A stretch of DNA of 64,000 nt from Clostridium moniliforme (GTDB lineage Bacteria > Bacillota > Clostridia > Clostridiales > Clostridiaceae): the NCBI RefSeq assembly GCF_017873235.1, contig NZ_JAGGJZ010000001.1:558001-622000 (forward strand). The letters run 5' to 3'. How positions within the stretch are numbered: position 1 is the first letter of the stretch; every line of letters starts with the position of its first letter. Below the pieces are notes generated by a model. The model made no database searches and was not told the DNA's origin. It was given only the letters and a program-made list of their open reading frames with translations. Made by a program: the position numbers and the translations under genes. Shown piece after piece: positions 19,685 to 28,609 of the stretch.

Positions 19685-20656
19685 CTATAATCTGATTTTA
19701 AATATATCTTTCTTAATCTTTTTAAATATAGGTGGTAACGTTACTGTTATAACTTTGTTTTTTAAATAAGCAAGTTTTCCATCTATGTTTTTAAAATTTA
19801 ATTTATATGCATATAAATATTGAAATTCTAAACCGTATTTATTTACAAAATATGAATTTAATTGTCTATCACCATATTTCTCATCACCTATAATAGGATT
19901 ACCTAAATGAGATAAATGGGCTCTTATTTGGTGGCTTCTTCCTGTTATTAAATCAATTTCTAAAAATGAAAAAGCACCATCTGTTTGTATAGTTTTAACT
20001 TCCATAGAAATTTCTTTTGAGTCTTTAACCTTCTTATCATAAACTTTTGATACATTATTTTCTTCATTTTTTAATATGTAACCTTTATAAAGTCCATCTT
20101 TGATTTTTCCTTTAACCAATGTATTATAATATTTTTTAACTTTACCTTCTCTAATTATTTCATTAAGTTCTCTTAATCCTTCAAAGTTTTTTCCAAAAAT
20201 AACTACTCCTGAAGTATTTCTATCAAGTCTATTACATGGTGCTGGAGTAAAGGTGATTTCCTTTTCTGGAAGATAGTCACCTTTTCCATTTAAGTATGAT
20301 AATACAAAATCAGTAAGTGAAGGTATTTTTTTATTACTATCTGGATGCACTAAAATCCCTGGCCATTTTTCAACAACTAATAGATTTTCATCTTCATAGG
20401 CAACTTTTAATGATCTTGGATCAACCTTTATAAAATTCTCCTTCTTTTCAGTCATTTTTTGACTTTGTATATATCTTATTTCAACTTCATCATTTATTTC
20501 TAATGTATATTTTTCTTTTTGCTTTTTACCATTTACTCTAATATCCCCTTTTCTAAGGGCTTTAAATATAGCACTTAGCGGGACATCTTTTAATAATTTT
20601 CTTAGAAATTTATCTAGCCTTTGCCCTGCCTCATTAGCTCCTATTTCTATTTTCAC
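19685..20656 (-). CDS. RluC/RluD-family pseudouridine synthase
   Basis: About 323 residues. An S4 RNA-binding domain (AGQRLDKFLRKLLKDVPLSAIFKALRKGDIRVNGK, given here as one region, residues 10-45) is followed by the catalytic domain with CNRLDRNTSGVVIF, in which the Asp is the nucleophile, and RSHQIRAHLSHLGNPIIGDEKYG. The frame is open from a TTG at 20680, but the GTG at 20656, ten bases after AGGAG, fits the family N-terminus. It makes pseudouridines in 23S rRNA; RluC-like positions are likely. Confidence 0.9.
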   Translation of the reverse strand: MKIEIGANEAGQRLDKFLRKLLKDVPLSAIFKALRKGDIRVNGKKQKEKYTLEINDEVEIRYIQSQKMTEKKENFIKVDPRSLKVAYEDENLLVVEKWPGILVHPDSNKKIPSLTDFVLSYLNGKGDYLPEKEITFTPAPCNRLDRNTSGVVIFGKNFEGLRELNEIIREGKVKKYYNTLVKGKIKDGLYKGYILKNEENNVSKVYDKKVKDSKEISMEVKTIQTDGAFSFLEIDLITGRSHQIRAHLSHLGNPIIGDEKYGDRQLNSYFVNKYGLEFQYLYAYKLNFKNIDGKLAYLKNKVITVTLPPIFKKIKKDIFKIRL

Positions 20657-20727
20657 TCTATAATCACTCCTAATACTCAAACTTCTTTCGTGAATCTTTT
20701 TCTACATTTTTATAGGTTAATATTTAT

Positions 20728-21915
20728 TTACTCCATTGTCAAATAATCAAAAGCTGCTTGACATTGAATTGCAACTCCTAATGGTATTGCATCTTCATCT
20801 ATATCAAATAAACTACTGTGTGCAGCTTTTCCTGTTCCTTTAGCTGCATTTGAAGTTCCTAAGAAGTAAAAGGCAGCATCTCTTTCCATTGCAAAGTATG
20901 CAAAACTTTCAACTCCCATACTTGGTGCTTTTTGTTCTAATACATTTTCTCTTCCAAGTATTTTTATAGCAGATTCTTTAAGTAAATCCACACACTCATC
21001 ATTATTTATAAGACATGGATAACTTTCTTCAATAGTTACTTCTGCACTTCCCCTTGAAGTAGTTGCAATTCCTTCTGCTATTTCACAAAGTCTTTTGCAA
21101 GCATACTTTCTATCATCTGGTGTCATAGTTCTTATTATTCCTGAAATTTCCGCTTCTTCTGGAATTATATTTTGAGCAGTTCCAGCATGAAAACTTCCAA
21201 CAGTTACAACTGATGGGTTTACAGGTGAGATTTCTCTACTTACTATTGTTTGTAGAGTTGAAACCATATTAGCTCCAATAACGATAGGGTCTATTGTTGT
21301 ATTTGGTGCTGCACCATGTCCACCACTACCTTTTACCCTTATTGTATAAGGATTAGAAGCTGCATTTACAACGCCCTTCTTAATTTTAATTGTGCCACAT
21401 TCAGTATCTTCTGATACATGAAGTCCAATTACTCTATCAACTTTTGGATTTTCAAGAACTCCTTCTTCTATCATTAATCTTGCTCCACCAGTTGTTTCCT
21501 CTGCTGGTTCAAATAACAATTTTACATTTCCACTAAATAAATGTTTGTTTGCATTTAATATTCTAGATGCACCTAAAAGAATTGTTGTGTGAGCATCATG
21601 ACCACAAGCATGCATCTTTCCTGGAACCTTTGAACTATATTCACATACTTTTTTATCTTGAATTGGAAGAGCATCCATATCAGCTCTTAAAGCAATAGTT
21701 TTATTACTTGTTCCTTCCTTTGTTCCTTTAATTAAAGCACATACACCAGTTCCAGCAACTTCTCTATATTCTATGCCTTCTCTTTTTAAAAACTCTTTTA
21801 TTAAAGTAGATGTTCTAAACTCTTCAAAACCTACTTCTGGGTGCATATGAATATCTCTTCTTATATCTATTAAATCTTTCTTAAGTTTATTTGCTTCATC
21901 TTTAAAATTAATCAT
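20728..21915 (-). CDS. M20 family amidohydrolase (N-acyl-amino-acid hydrolase type)
   Basis: 395 residues of the M20D family: RRDIHMHPEVGFEE near the start, then the metal-site motifs ADMDALP, MHACGHDAHT, EPAEETTGGA and the late HSSLFDIDE. These supply two-metal ligands and the catalytic Glu pair. A dimerisation domain with VKGSGGHGAAPNTTIDPI sits in the middle. Members remove acyl or aryl groups from amino acids or peptides (hippurate, acetyl-cysteine, indole-acetyl amino acids); substrate uncertain. It is cytosolic with no signal peptide. ATG start after GGAGGGATAAG. Confidence 0.9.
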   Translation of the reverse strand: MINFKDEANKLKKDLIDIRRDIHMHPEVGFEEFRTSTLIKEFLKREGIEYREVAGTGVCALIKGTKEGTSNKTIALRADMDALPIQDKKVCEYSSKVPGKMHACGHDAHTTILLGASRILNANKHLFSGNVKLLFEPAEETTGGARLMIEEGVLENPKVDRVIGLHVSEDTECGTIKIKKGVVNAASNPYTIRVKGSGGHGAAPNTTIDPIVIGANMVSTLQTIVSREISPVNPSVVTVGSFHAGTAQNIIPEEAEISGIIRTMTPDDRKYACKRLCEIAEGIATTSRGSAEVTIEESYPCLINNDECVDLLKESAIKILGRENVLEQKAPSMGVESFAYFAMERDAAFYFLGTSNAAKGTGKAAHSSLFDIDEDAIPLGVAIQCQAAFDYLTME

Positions 21916-22005
21916 CTTATCCCTCCAATAACTATATAATTATATCTATCACGTAATAAACTATATTTCCGCATTAATTTATACCATATATAAGTATACC
22001 ATTTT

Positions 22006-24015
22006 TTACTCTATTATCATAAGAAGATTTCTCTCTAAAAGAATCTTTATTGAAAAACTTCTAATTATTCCATCTTTAAATAATATATTAATCCTATCTC
22101 CTTTGCAATAATCAACTATTCCTTCTTCTTTTCTTCCATTATGATATACAACTGTGCCTTTTTTTAAATCATGAGATTCTTCCTCTTCATTTTTAAATTC
22201 AGTTTCTTTAATAAACCTGGAAGCTTCTTTAAACTTTCCACCCTTTGTTTTAGGTGCTGTTATATAAAGATTATCTATAGCCCTTGTTATTCCAACATAA
22301 AATAATCTTCTCTCCTCTTCTATATTTTCATCTCCAGCTGATATATGAGGAATAGTATCTTCATTACAATTTACAAGAAATACATTTTTAAATTCCATTC
22401 CTTTTACTCTATGAATAGTACTTAATAACACCCTATCTTCATCAATTTTATTTTTTGACATTTCAATCTCTTCTTTAATGTTTTCAATATGAGTGAAAAA
22501 TTCTATTATAGTTTTAAATCCACTTGCAGATATTTTAAATTCTTCTAGTATCTCTTCTAAATCATCTAAACTTTGATTGAATTTTTCACAGTAGGTTTTT
22601 AAATAATCTAAATATCCTAAGTCACTTATTATAAATTGTATTGCACTGCTTAAAGATAATTTAGATAAATATTGTATATCTTTTCTAAGATCATCTAATT
22701 TTTTTATTTGAAAAGGAGGAGTATCTTTCTTTTCCATTAATATTTCAAAAGGATCTTTATACTCATTGAAATTTCTAACATAAGCTAAATTACTTTTACT
22801 TACGTATCTAAAAGGCTTATTTATAATCTTTAAAAAAGCTTCTTTATCAAAAGGGTCTAATGACAATTTTAAATAAGTTAATATATCTTTACATATAAAA
22901 TGTTCAAAGAAGTTATATTCCTTATCTAATAATGTAAAAGGAATCTTTTTTCTAGTAAAAACATCTATAAAATTCATAGCCTCTATATTGGTTCTATACA
23001 AAATAATATTATCTTTATAAGTATATTTATTATCTTTAATTAAAGCCTTTATTCTATCGACTATTTCTTCCCCTTGAATTTTTTCATCATATGGAAAAGA
23101 AATTTTTATTATTCCATCATCTTCTTTATTTGCTATTATTTCTTTTTTATTTCTTTCTTTATTGTATTCTATTACCTTCTTAGCACCATCTATTATGTTT
23201 TTCGAACTTCTATAATTCTTTGATAAATAATACTTTTTTCCACCTTTAAATATATTATTAAAGATTACCATATACTCTGGTTTTGAACCTCTAAATGAAT
23301 ATATACATTGGTCCTCATCTCCTACTGCAAAAAGTGAGTTTTTATCCCCTTCATTCATCATTTTTAAAAATTCTATCTGAAGTTCATCGCAGTCTTGAAA
23401 TTCATCTACTAATATATATTTAAAAAGTTCTCTATACCCATTTCTAAGTTCTTTATTTTCCTTTAAAAGTTCTAATACCTTTAATGCTAAGTCATCAAAA
23501 TCCCAAAGATTATTTTTCTTTTTATAACTACTATAAGCTTCATAGCACTCTTGAAAAATTTCTTTTGTTAGTGACGGTTTAAACTCATTTAAATTAGATC
23601 TAGAATTTTTGAATAAAGAAATATTATTTATAACCTCTTTAATTTTATCCTCATTTATATCATCAAAGTATTTTTTTAATACTCCTTCTATTAATTTATG
23701 TGTCTTATAAGATTCAATTATTTCTATTTTATAATTTTCTCTAATTAACATTTTATAAAATAATCCATGAAATGTTCCAAAAAAAGGAGCTCTTTCAAGG
23801 TTAAAGCTCTTAATATATCTGTCCTTCATATTTAAAGCTGCAGATTTAGTAAATGTTATAACTATAATATTTTTATTGTATATTTTTAGTTTATTCACAA
23901 GATAATTTATTCTATTTATTATAACTGTAGTTTTGCCAGAACCTGGTGCTGCAACAACTAGTACATTTCTTTCTTTTGCATTAACTGCATCCTGTTGAAA
24001 TAAATCTAAATTCAC
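22006..24015 (-). CDS. UvrD/PcrA-like superfamily 1 DNA helicase
   Basis: 669 residues. Walker A is VVAAPGSGKTTVIINRI near residue 20; motif II is YILVDEFQDCDELQIEF; motif III contains VGDEDQCIYSFRGSKP; motif V/VI are seen as TIHRVKGMEFKNVFLVN and EERRLFYVGITRA. It is an ATP-dependent 3'-5' DNA translocase, a shorter relative of PcrA. A small SH3-like tail (KKGTVVYHNGRKEEGIVDY) resembles the RNA polymerase-binding tail of PcrA. Start is GTG at 24015 after AAAGGAGGGAATTTTA. It heads a minus-strand run with the M20 and pseudouridine synthase genes. Confidence 0.9.
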   Translation of the reverse strand: MNLDLFQQDAVNAKERNVLVVAAPGSGKTTVIINRINYLVNKLKIYNKNIIVITFTKSAALNMKDRYIKSFNLERAPFFGTFHGLFYKMLIRENYKIEIIESYKTHKLIEGVLKKYFDDINEDKIKEVINNISLFKNSRSNLNEFKPSLTKEIFQECYEAYSSYKKKNNLWDFDDLALKVLELLKENKELRNGYRELFKYILVDEFQDCDELQIEFLKMMNEGDKNSLFAVGDEDQCIYSFRGSKPEYMVIFNNIFKGGKKYYLSKNYRSSKNIIDGAKKVIEYNKERNKKEIIANKEDDGIIKISFPYDEKIQGEEIVDRIKALIKDNKYTYKDNIILYRTNIEAMNFIDVFTRKKIPFTLLDKEYNFFEHFICKDILTYLKLSLDPFDKEAFLKIINKPFRYVSKSNLAYVRNFNEYKDPFEILMEKKDTPPFQIKKLDDLRKDIQYLSKLSLSSAIQFIISDLGYLDYLKTYCEKFNQSLDDLEEILEEFKISASGFKTIIEFFTHIENIKEEIEMSKNKIDEDRVLLSTIHRVKGMEFKNVFLVNCNEDTIPHISAGDENIEEERRLFYVGITRAIDNLYITAPKTKGGKFKEASRFIKETEFKNEEEESHDLKKGTVVYHNGRKEEGIVDYCKGDRINILFKDGIIRSFSIKILLERNLLMIIE

Positions 24016-24070
24016 TAAAATTCCCTCCTTTACTATTGATTATTGCCACGTTTTATGGGGAATAACTATA

Positions 24071-24099
24071 TTGTAATAATTCTCTTTAAGTTGTACAAT
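24071..24099 (+). promoter_or_regulatory. Promoter of pncB
   Basis: TTGTAA (24071-24076), 17 bases, TACAAT (24094-24099), about 33 bases before the pncB start. No clear operator is seen. Confidence 0.55.
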
Positions 24100-24131
24100 A
24101 GTTTTAAATACTTTTTTAGAGGAGTTAACTT

Positions 24132-25610
24132 ATGAATAATACTAAAACTTTTAACGTTAAAGATAATAGAAATCTAACGATGTTAGTAGATTTCTATGAA
24201 TTAACTATGGGAAATGGTTATTTTGAAAAAAATCTTCAAAATAAAATTGCCTACTTTGATATGTATTTCAGGAAAATACCAGACAATGGTGGATACTGTA
24301 TAATGGCTGGTGTTAAGCAAATAACTGAGTATTTAAGTTCCCTAAAGTTTACAAAAGATGATATAGAATATTTAAAATCTAAAAATATATTCTCAGAAGA
24401 TTTTTTAGAATACCTTGAAAATTTCAAATTTTCATGTGATGTTTGGGCAATTCCTGAAGGAAATCCTGTATTTCCAAATCAGCCTCTAGTTACTGTTAGA
24501 GGACCTGTTATTCAAGCTCAATTTATAGAAACAATGATTCTCCTAACTGTAAATCATCAAACTCTTATAGCTACAAAAGCAAATAGAATATGTAGAGCAG
24601 CTGAAGGTAGAACAGTTATGGAGTTCGGTTCAAGACGTGCTCAAGGATATGATGGTGCTATATACGGTGCAAGAGCTTCTATAATTGGTGGATGCCACTC
24701 AACAGCATGTACAATAGCTGATCAACGTTTTGATATTCCAGCAGTTGGTACAATGGCTCATAGCTGGATTCAATTATTTGATAATGAATTTACAGCCTTT
24801 AAAACTTGGGCAGAAGTTTATCCTGACAATTGCCTACTTCTTATAGATACTTATAACGTTTTAAAATCAGGTCTTCCAAATGCAATAAAAGTATTTGATG
24901 AAATTTTAAAACCTCAAGGAAAAAGACCTGTTGGTATAAGAATAGATTCAGGAGACATAACTTATTTAACTAAAAAATGCAGACAAATTCTTGATGAAGC
25001 AGGATATGAAGATTGCAAAATTGTTGTTTCTAATTCTCTTGATGAACATATTATTAGAGATGTATTAGATCAAGGTGCTTGTATAGATTCTTTTGGAGTT
25101 GGAGAAAGACTTATAACTGCAAAATCTGAACCTGTTTTTGGAGGAGTTTATAAATTAGTTGCCGTTGAAGAAAATGGAGAAATAATTCCTAAAATTAAAA
25201 TTAGTGAAAATAATGAAAAAATAACTAATCCAGGTTTTAAGAAAACAGTTAGAATTTTTGATAAAACTACCCATAAAGCTATTGCTGATTTAATAATGCT
25301 TCATGATGAAAATATAGATGAGAGTTTACCTCTTACAATATTCCATCCAATACATACATGGAAAAAGAAGAAAATTAAAAATTACTATACAAAAGATTTA
25401 ATGGTAAAAATTTTCGATAAAGGAAATTTAGTATATGATTCTCCTGCCGTTATGGATATTAGAGAATTTTCTTTACTAGAAACTGAAAAACTTTGGCCTG
25501 AAGTTTTAAGATTTGAAAATCCTCATACATATTATGTTGATTTATCTGATAAACTTTGGAACCTAAAACAAAACTTATTACACTCAACAATAGAAAATTA
25601 TTCAGAATAA
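24132..25610 (+). CDS. pncB: Nicotinate phosphoribosyltransferase
   Basis: 492 residues. It begins with the family pattern NLTMLVDFYELTMGNGYFE, and holds EFGSRRAQGYDGAIYGARA, the loop GTMAHSW with the catalytic-type His, and LLIDTYNVLKSGLPNAIKV and RIDSGDITYLTKKCR. It joins nicotinate to PRPP using ATP, the first step of the Preiss-Handler NAD salvage route. It is a single-gene unit with its own promoter and terminator. ATG start after AGAGGAGTTAACTT. Confidence 0.95.
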   Translation: MNNTKTFNVKDNRNLTMLVDFYELTMGNGYFEKNLQNKIAYFDMYFRKIPDNGGYCIMAGVKQITEYLSSLKFTKDDIEYLKSKNIFSEDFLEYLENFKFSCDVWAIPEGNPVFPNQPLVTVRGPVIQAQFIETMILLTVNHQTLIATKANRICRAAEGRTVMEFGSRRAQGYDGAIYGARASIIGGCHSTACTIADQRFDIPAVGTMAHSWIQLFDNEFTAFKTWAEVYPDNCLLLIDTYNVLKSGLPNAIKVFDEILKPQGKRPVGIRIDSGDITYLTKKCRQILDEAGYEDCKIVVSNSLDEHIIRDVLDQGACIDSFGVGERLITAKSEPVFGGVYKLVAVEENGEIIPKIKISENNEKITNPGFKKTVRIFDKTTHKAIADLIMLHDENIDESLPLTIFHPIHTWKKKKIKNYYTKDLMVKIFDKGNLVYDSPAVMDIREFSLLETEKLWPEVLRFENPHTYYVDLSDKLWNLKQNLLHSTIENYSE

Positions 25611-25630
25611 ACTTTTATAAAAATTCACCA

Positions 25631-25668
25631 AAAAGCAACATTGACATTTTAGTGACAATGTTGCTTTT
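25631..25668 (+). terminator. Terminator of pncB
   Basis: Inverted repeat AAAAGCAACATTG / CAATGTTGCTTTT followed by a T-rich run. Confidence 0.85.
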
Positions 25669-25676
25669 TATCTTTT

Positions 25677-25877
25677 TTAAGCTTCAATTTTTTCAAACTT
25701 TTCTTCATCAATATCAAGCATGCTATCATAAATTAAATGATTATAATTAAAATCCACATTATCTAAATAAGTTTCAAATATACATTCTTCTCCTTCATTT
25801 TCGAAATTATACATAGGACATTCATTGTTGCATGCTACTTTTTTACTAGCTACTGACCAAAACGGACAAATTCTCAT
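25677..25877 (-). CDS. Small cysteine-containing protein of unknown function
   Basis: 66 residues starting RICPFWSVASKKVACNNECPMYN after the initiator; four cysteines in the first 40 residues (C, C, C, C spaced like a small metal knot) followed by an acidic tail. The ATG at 25877 follows AAGGTGGGGGTAATT; the longer frame starts at a GTG inside that ribosome binding site. Similar short proteins with CPFW near the N-terminus are common in clostridia, but I know no function. Metal binding is a guess. Confidence 0.65.
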   Translation of the reverse strand: MRICPFWSVASKKVACNNECPMYNFENEGEECIFETYLDNVDFNYNHLIYDSMLDIDEEKFEKIEA

Positions 25878-25978
25878 AATTACCCCCACCTTGTAAACGA
25901 AACCAATATTTAGTTAGATTATATTATATATACAATTAAAAATAAAGAGTTTTTTACATTTTTTTGATTAATTGTAAA

Positions 25979-26016
25979 AAAAGTAATCATATAATTTAAA
26001 TTATATGATTACTTTT
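25979..26016 (-). terminator. Terminator of the 110-residue protein gene
   Basis: Long palindrome with arms AAAAGTAATCATATAATTT and its complement, ended by T residues; lies 13 bases after the stop at 26030. Confidence 0.8.
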
Positions 26017-26029
26017 CTATATATTATAT

Positions 26030-26362
26030 TTATCTTATACAACCTGTATTTTTACCAACTGAAATATCAATTATTTCATTTTGGAAAGCTTTTAATAAAG
26101 CTTTTTCAAGAACTTTTTGCTTATCAAAATTTGCAATATCCTTACATACAGCAAAAACTCTATTAGTTTCCCCATTTATATTTCTATATGTAAGTGTAAC
26201 ATTAGGCTTATCATATTCAACATTGATTACTTTAATTCCCCATGAAATTTGTGCAAAATCCTCTTCATCAATAGATAAAGTAGTTAGTTCCTTAAGTTTT
26301 TCCTTTTCCTCAGTAGGATCATTTACTATTATTAATTCATCTCCAACCTTATATTTAGACAT
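26030..26362 (-). CDS. Conserved hypothetical protein
   Basis: 110 residues, cytosolic, starting SKYKVGDELIIVNDPTEEKEKLKEL, then a beta-rich middle (WGIKVINVEYDKPNVTLTYRN) and a helical end. No catalytic motif or cysteine cluster; two cysteines near positions 89 and 108. ATG start after AAGGAGGAATTGTA. I do not recognise the family. It forms a single-gene unit. Confidence 0.65.
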   Translation of the reverse strand: MSKYKVGDELIIVNDPTEEKEKLKELTTLSIDEEDFAQISWGIKVINVEYDKPNVTLTYRNINGETNRVFAVCKDIANFDKQKVLEKALLKAFQNEIIDISVGKNTGCIR

Positions 26363-26499
26363 TACAATTCCTCCTTAACAAATTATGTTTAATAGTAATA
26401 TAGTAGCACTTTGAAATATTACTTTCAACTAAATGCTTTTTTAGTCATTATAAATTAACCCATTTTAAATAAAATTTTAAATATATTTGAAATTTTATA

Positions 26500-26576
26500 A
26501 AAAAAAAGATAGAATAACATTGGTTACTCTATCAAAATAAAATGAACACGGAATTTGTTAATCAATTAACAACTTT
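26500..26576 (-). ncRNA. Candidate small RNA near perR
   Basis: A compact unit on the minus strand with no gene in it: promoter at 26583-26611, predicted start near 26576, a first hairpin TTGTTAA-TTGA-TTAACAA, about 25 unpaired bases, then a strong terminator hairpin GATAGAGTAAC-CAAT-GTTATTCTATC and eight T. It would give an RNA of about 77 nucleotides. It has no plausible reading frame. It is an inference from structure only. Confidence 0.5.
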
Positions 26577-26582
26577 GTTTAT

Positions 26583-26611
26583 ATTTTAACATTGTTTTTT
26601 TATTTTATCAA
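26583..26611 (-). promoter_or_regulatory. Promoter of the candidate small RNA
   Basis: TTGATA (26611-26606), 17 bases, TAAAAT (26588-26583) on the minus strand, seven bases before the predicted RNA start. Confidence 0.5.
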
Positions 26612-26686
26612 GGGAAACTTTTAAAATAATTTAATTTTATAACTAATATCTATTATCTACAAAGTATAATAATTTATTAATAATTA

Positions 26687-26723
26687 TTGACTTAGTTTTT
26701 TTTAAAAGTTATAATATTATTAT
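26687..26723 (+). promoter_or_regulatory. perR promoter with a partial PerR-type box
   Basis: TTGACT (26687-26692), 17 bases, TATAAT (26710-26715). The -10 lies inside TTATAAT-A-TTATTAT (26709-26723). The left half matches the PerR consensus half-site TTATAAT exactly; the right half is degenerate. This would allow PerR to repress its own gene. Confidence 0.55.
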
Positions 26724-26745
26724 TCCAAGTTAAGGAGGGTAGAAT

Positions 26746-27153
26746 ATGAATAATATTTCTTCTGTTTTCAAAGAAAAAAAACTTAAATTAACACCTCAAA
26801 GACTTGCTGTTTATAAATATCTTATGAGTACTAAAGAGCATCCGTCAGCTGAAGTTATATACAAATCTATTCAGCCGGATTTTCCTACAATGAGTTTAGC
26901 CACTGTTTATAAAGCTTTAAAAACTCTTGTTGAGGTTGGCTTAGTTCAAGAGTTAAATGTGGGTGAAGGAAATTTTAGATATGATGGTAATGTAGTTTCT
27001 CATCCACATATACAATGTATAAATTGTGGAAGAGTAGATGATTTAATGAACTTTTCTTTTGATAACCTAAATTCTGAGGTTGAAAAAAATTCAGATTATA
27101 AAGTTTTATCAAATCAAACTTATTTTTATGGTCTTTGCAAAGATTGTCAATAA
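26746..27153 (+). CDS. perR: Fur-family peroxide regulator PerR
   Basis: 135 residues: winged-helix domain with LTPQRLAVYKYL and ATVYKALKTL, then the metal-binding domain. Compared by numbering with Bacillus subtilis PerR, all ligands are kept with an offset of five: His32, Asp80, His86, His88 and Asp99 for the regulatory metal, and Cys91, Cys94, Cys131, Cys134 for structural zinc. Asp (not Glu) at position 99 is the PerR hallmark. It senses peroxide by histidine oxidation and represses oxidative stress genes. ATG start after TTAAGGAGGGTAGAAT. A PerR-type half box overlaps its own promoter. Confidence 0.88.
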   Translation: MNNISSVFKEKKLKLTPQRLAVYKYLMSTKEHPSAEVIYKSIQPDFPTMSLATVYKALKTLVEVGLVQELNVGEGNFRYDGNVVSHPHIQCINCGRVDDLMNFSFDNLNSEVEKNSDYKVLSNQTYFYGLCKDCQ

Positions 27154-27164
27154 AAGTTTTTATT

Positions 27165-27200
27165 AAAAGCAAATCTAATATTGATTTGCTTTTATTTTTT
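27165..27200 (+). terminator. Terminator between perR and the lipoprotein gene
   Basis: AAAAGCAAATC-TAATATT-GATTTGCTTTT followed by ATTTTTTT; it also can serve the convergent gene ending at 27217. Confidence 0.85.
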
Positions 27201-27216
27201 TATATTTCTTTATATT

Positions 27217-28425
27217 TTATTTTCCTAAAACCCTACTCCATTCCTTTCCATCATATTTTCCACTTAATACTTTTTTACATTCTTTATTTATCTTTTCAAT
27301 ATTTTCATTAGATATTACATTAAAGTAAGGCATATTTATGTCATCTGCTCCAACTATAGAGTTTGCCATTTTAATTTGAACTCCTTTTAAATTGCTATCT
27401 GCTTTTCTATTTCCAGTAATACAATTTTTTTTGGATAATGATTCAAAAACATCACTATGAATAATGTACCTAAAAAAATTATCTAAATCATCAACATTAG
27501 ACTTTCCTGATGATGAGCATATAATACAGTCCATTACTACTGCTGAATTTACACTTTTATTATTTATAGGCATTTTATTAATTGTTCCAATACCTCTTTT
27601 ATCTGTTATACTATCTGATACTAATGTTGTTGTAAGTAATACTGGTATCTTTTCTTCATTAAATTTTTTAATTAATTCCTCTCCACCATCTTGAAACATA
27701 TCTTCCCTTATTATGTTTTTTATATATAAATCATGTAAAGTATCAAATATTTTTTGACCATTCTCTATATGTTTAATCTTGTCTTCAATAACATTTACAT
27801 CCTCAACCTTATGTAAATTATAAGCTATAGTATCATTTGCAACTAATGAACTAAATAATACTTCTTTTGTATATTCACTTTTTATGTATGTAGGTATCTT
27901 AATATTTTTTTCATTTAATTTCTTTAGTGCTTCTATATAATTATTCTCCTCAATTTCTATTCCTCTATTTTTTAATAATTCCTCATTATAAACAAGTTCT
28001 AAATTAAATGGTGTTATGCCAAGACCATAGTATTTTCCCTCATATATACCATACAAATTATTTATATTTGCAAATTTCTCTCTATTTTCTTTTTCCTTAA
28101 ACAAATAACTTATATCTCTTAAATAATTTTTATTATTAAAATCTATAAATGAATATCCATCTAATAATAATAATGCAGCTTCTTTATCATCTCCTATTTT
28201 CTTTTCTATTTCTTCTTCACTATTAACTGGAATAAGACTAATCTTTTTTCCTTCCTCTTCCTCATATTTTTTTATGAGTTCAACAATACAATTTATAGAT
28301 TTTACTGTATTATTATTGTAATATAATTTTACTACACTATTTTCCTTACTTTTTCCTTTTCCACACCCTATAATAGTTAAAGATAGTAAAATTAAAATTC
28401 CATAAAATTTCCAATTAAACTTCAT
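27217..28425 (-). CDS. Solute-binding lipoprotein, orphan (extracellular family 1-like)
   Basis: 402 residues from the ATG at 28425, which follows TAGGAGGCGTTATA; the open frame further upstream runs through the terminator hairpin at 28474 and is not real. The N-terminus is a lipoprotein signal ending LTIIGC with the lipidated Cys21. The rest resembles ABC-type sugar-binding proteins: VKLYYNNNTVKSINCIVELIKKYEEEEGKK, then GITPFNLELVYNEELLKN around residue 150. No permease or ATPase gene is adjacent, so it either serves a remote transporter or is a sensor. Some 45 bases upstream lies a terminator hairpin, so the gene may be controlled by read-through. Confidence 0.8.
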   Translation of the reverse strand: MKFNWKFYGILILLSLTIIGCGKGKSKENSVVKLYYNNNTVKSINCIVELIKKYEEEEGKKISLIPVNSEEEIEKKIGDDKEAALLLLDGYSFIDFNNKNYLRDISYLFKEKENREKFANINNLYGIYEGKYYGLGITPFNLELVYNEELLKNRGIEIEENNYIEALKKLNEKNIKIPTYIKSEYTKEVLFSSLVANDTIAYNLHKVEDVNVIEDKIKHIENGQKIFDTLHDLYIKNIIREDMFQDGGEELIKKFNEEKIPVLLTTTLVSDSITDKRGIGTINKMPINNKSVNSAVVMDCIICSSSGKSNVDDLDNFFRYIIHSDVFESLSKKNCITGNRKADSNLKGVQIKMANSIVGADDINMPYFNVISNENIEKINKECKKVLSGKYDGKEWSRVLGK

Positions 28426-28469
28426 TATAACGCCTCCTAATATAATATTTAAAATAATTATTAGTAAAA

Positions 28470-28562
28470 TAAAAGGCCGCTTAATGCGGCCTAAAAGGGG
28501 GATGGGGGGTATTATATTAAAATCCAATAATTTTAATATAACTTGTAGGAGATCTATTCTCC
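28470..28562 (-). ncRNA. Candidate C-rich small RNA or leader attenuator
   Basis: Minus-strand unit just after the 28610 gene: TATAAT at 28574-28569, predicted start at G28562, then hairpin GGAGA-ATAGA-TCTCC (28562-28548), a long AT hairpin (about 28543-28511), an exposed stretch ACCCCCCATCCCCC (28510-28497), and a strong terminator AGGCCGC-ATTAA-GCGGCCT with TTTTATTTT. The C-rich stretch could pair with Shine-Dalgarno sequences, as in several known Gram-positive regulatory RNAs. Because a lipoprotein start lies only about 45 bases further on, it could instead be a transcription attenuator for that gene. No clear -35 is seen. Confidence 0.6.
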
Positions 28563-28609
28563 GATACAATTATATTATTAACTTTAATTACATATTTTAT
28601 TCAAAAAAT

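Noticed and set aside
28426..28569. Extension of the lipoprotein frame upstream of 28425
   Set aside because: It reads through the terminator hairpin and the AT-rich hairpins; the lipoprotein signal starts at 28425 with AGGAGG.
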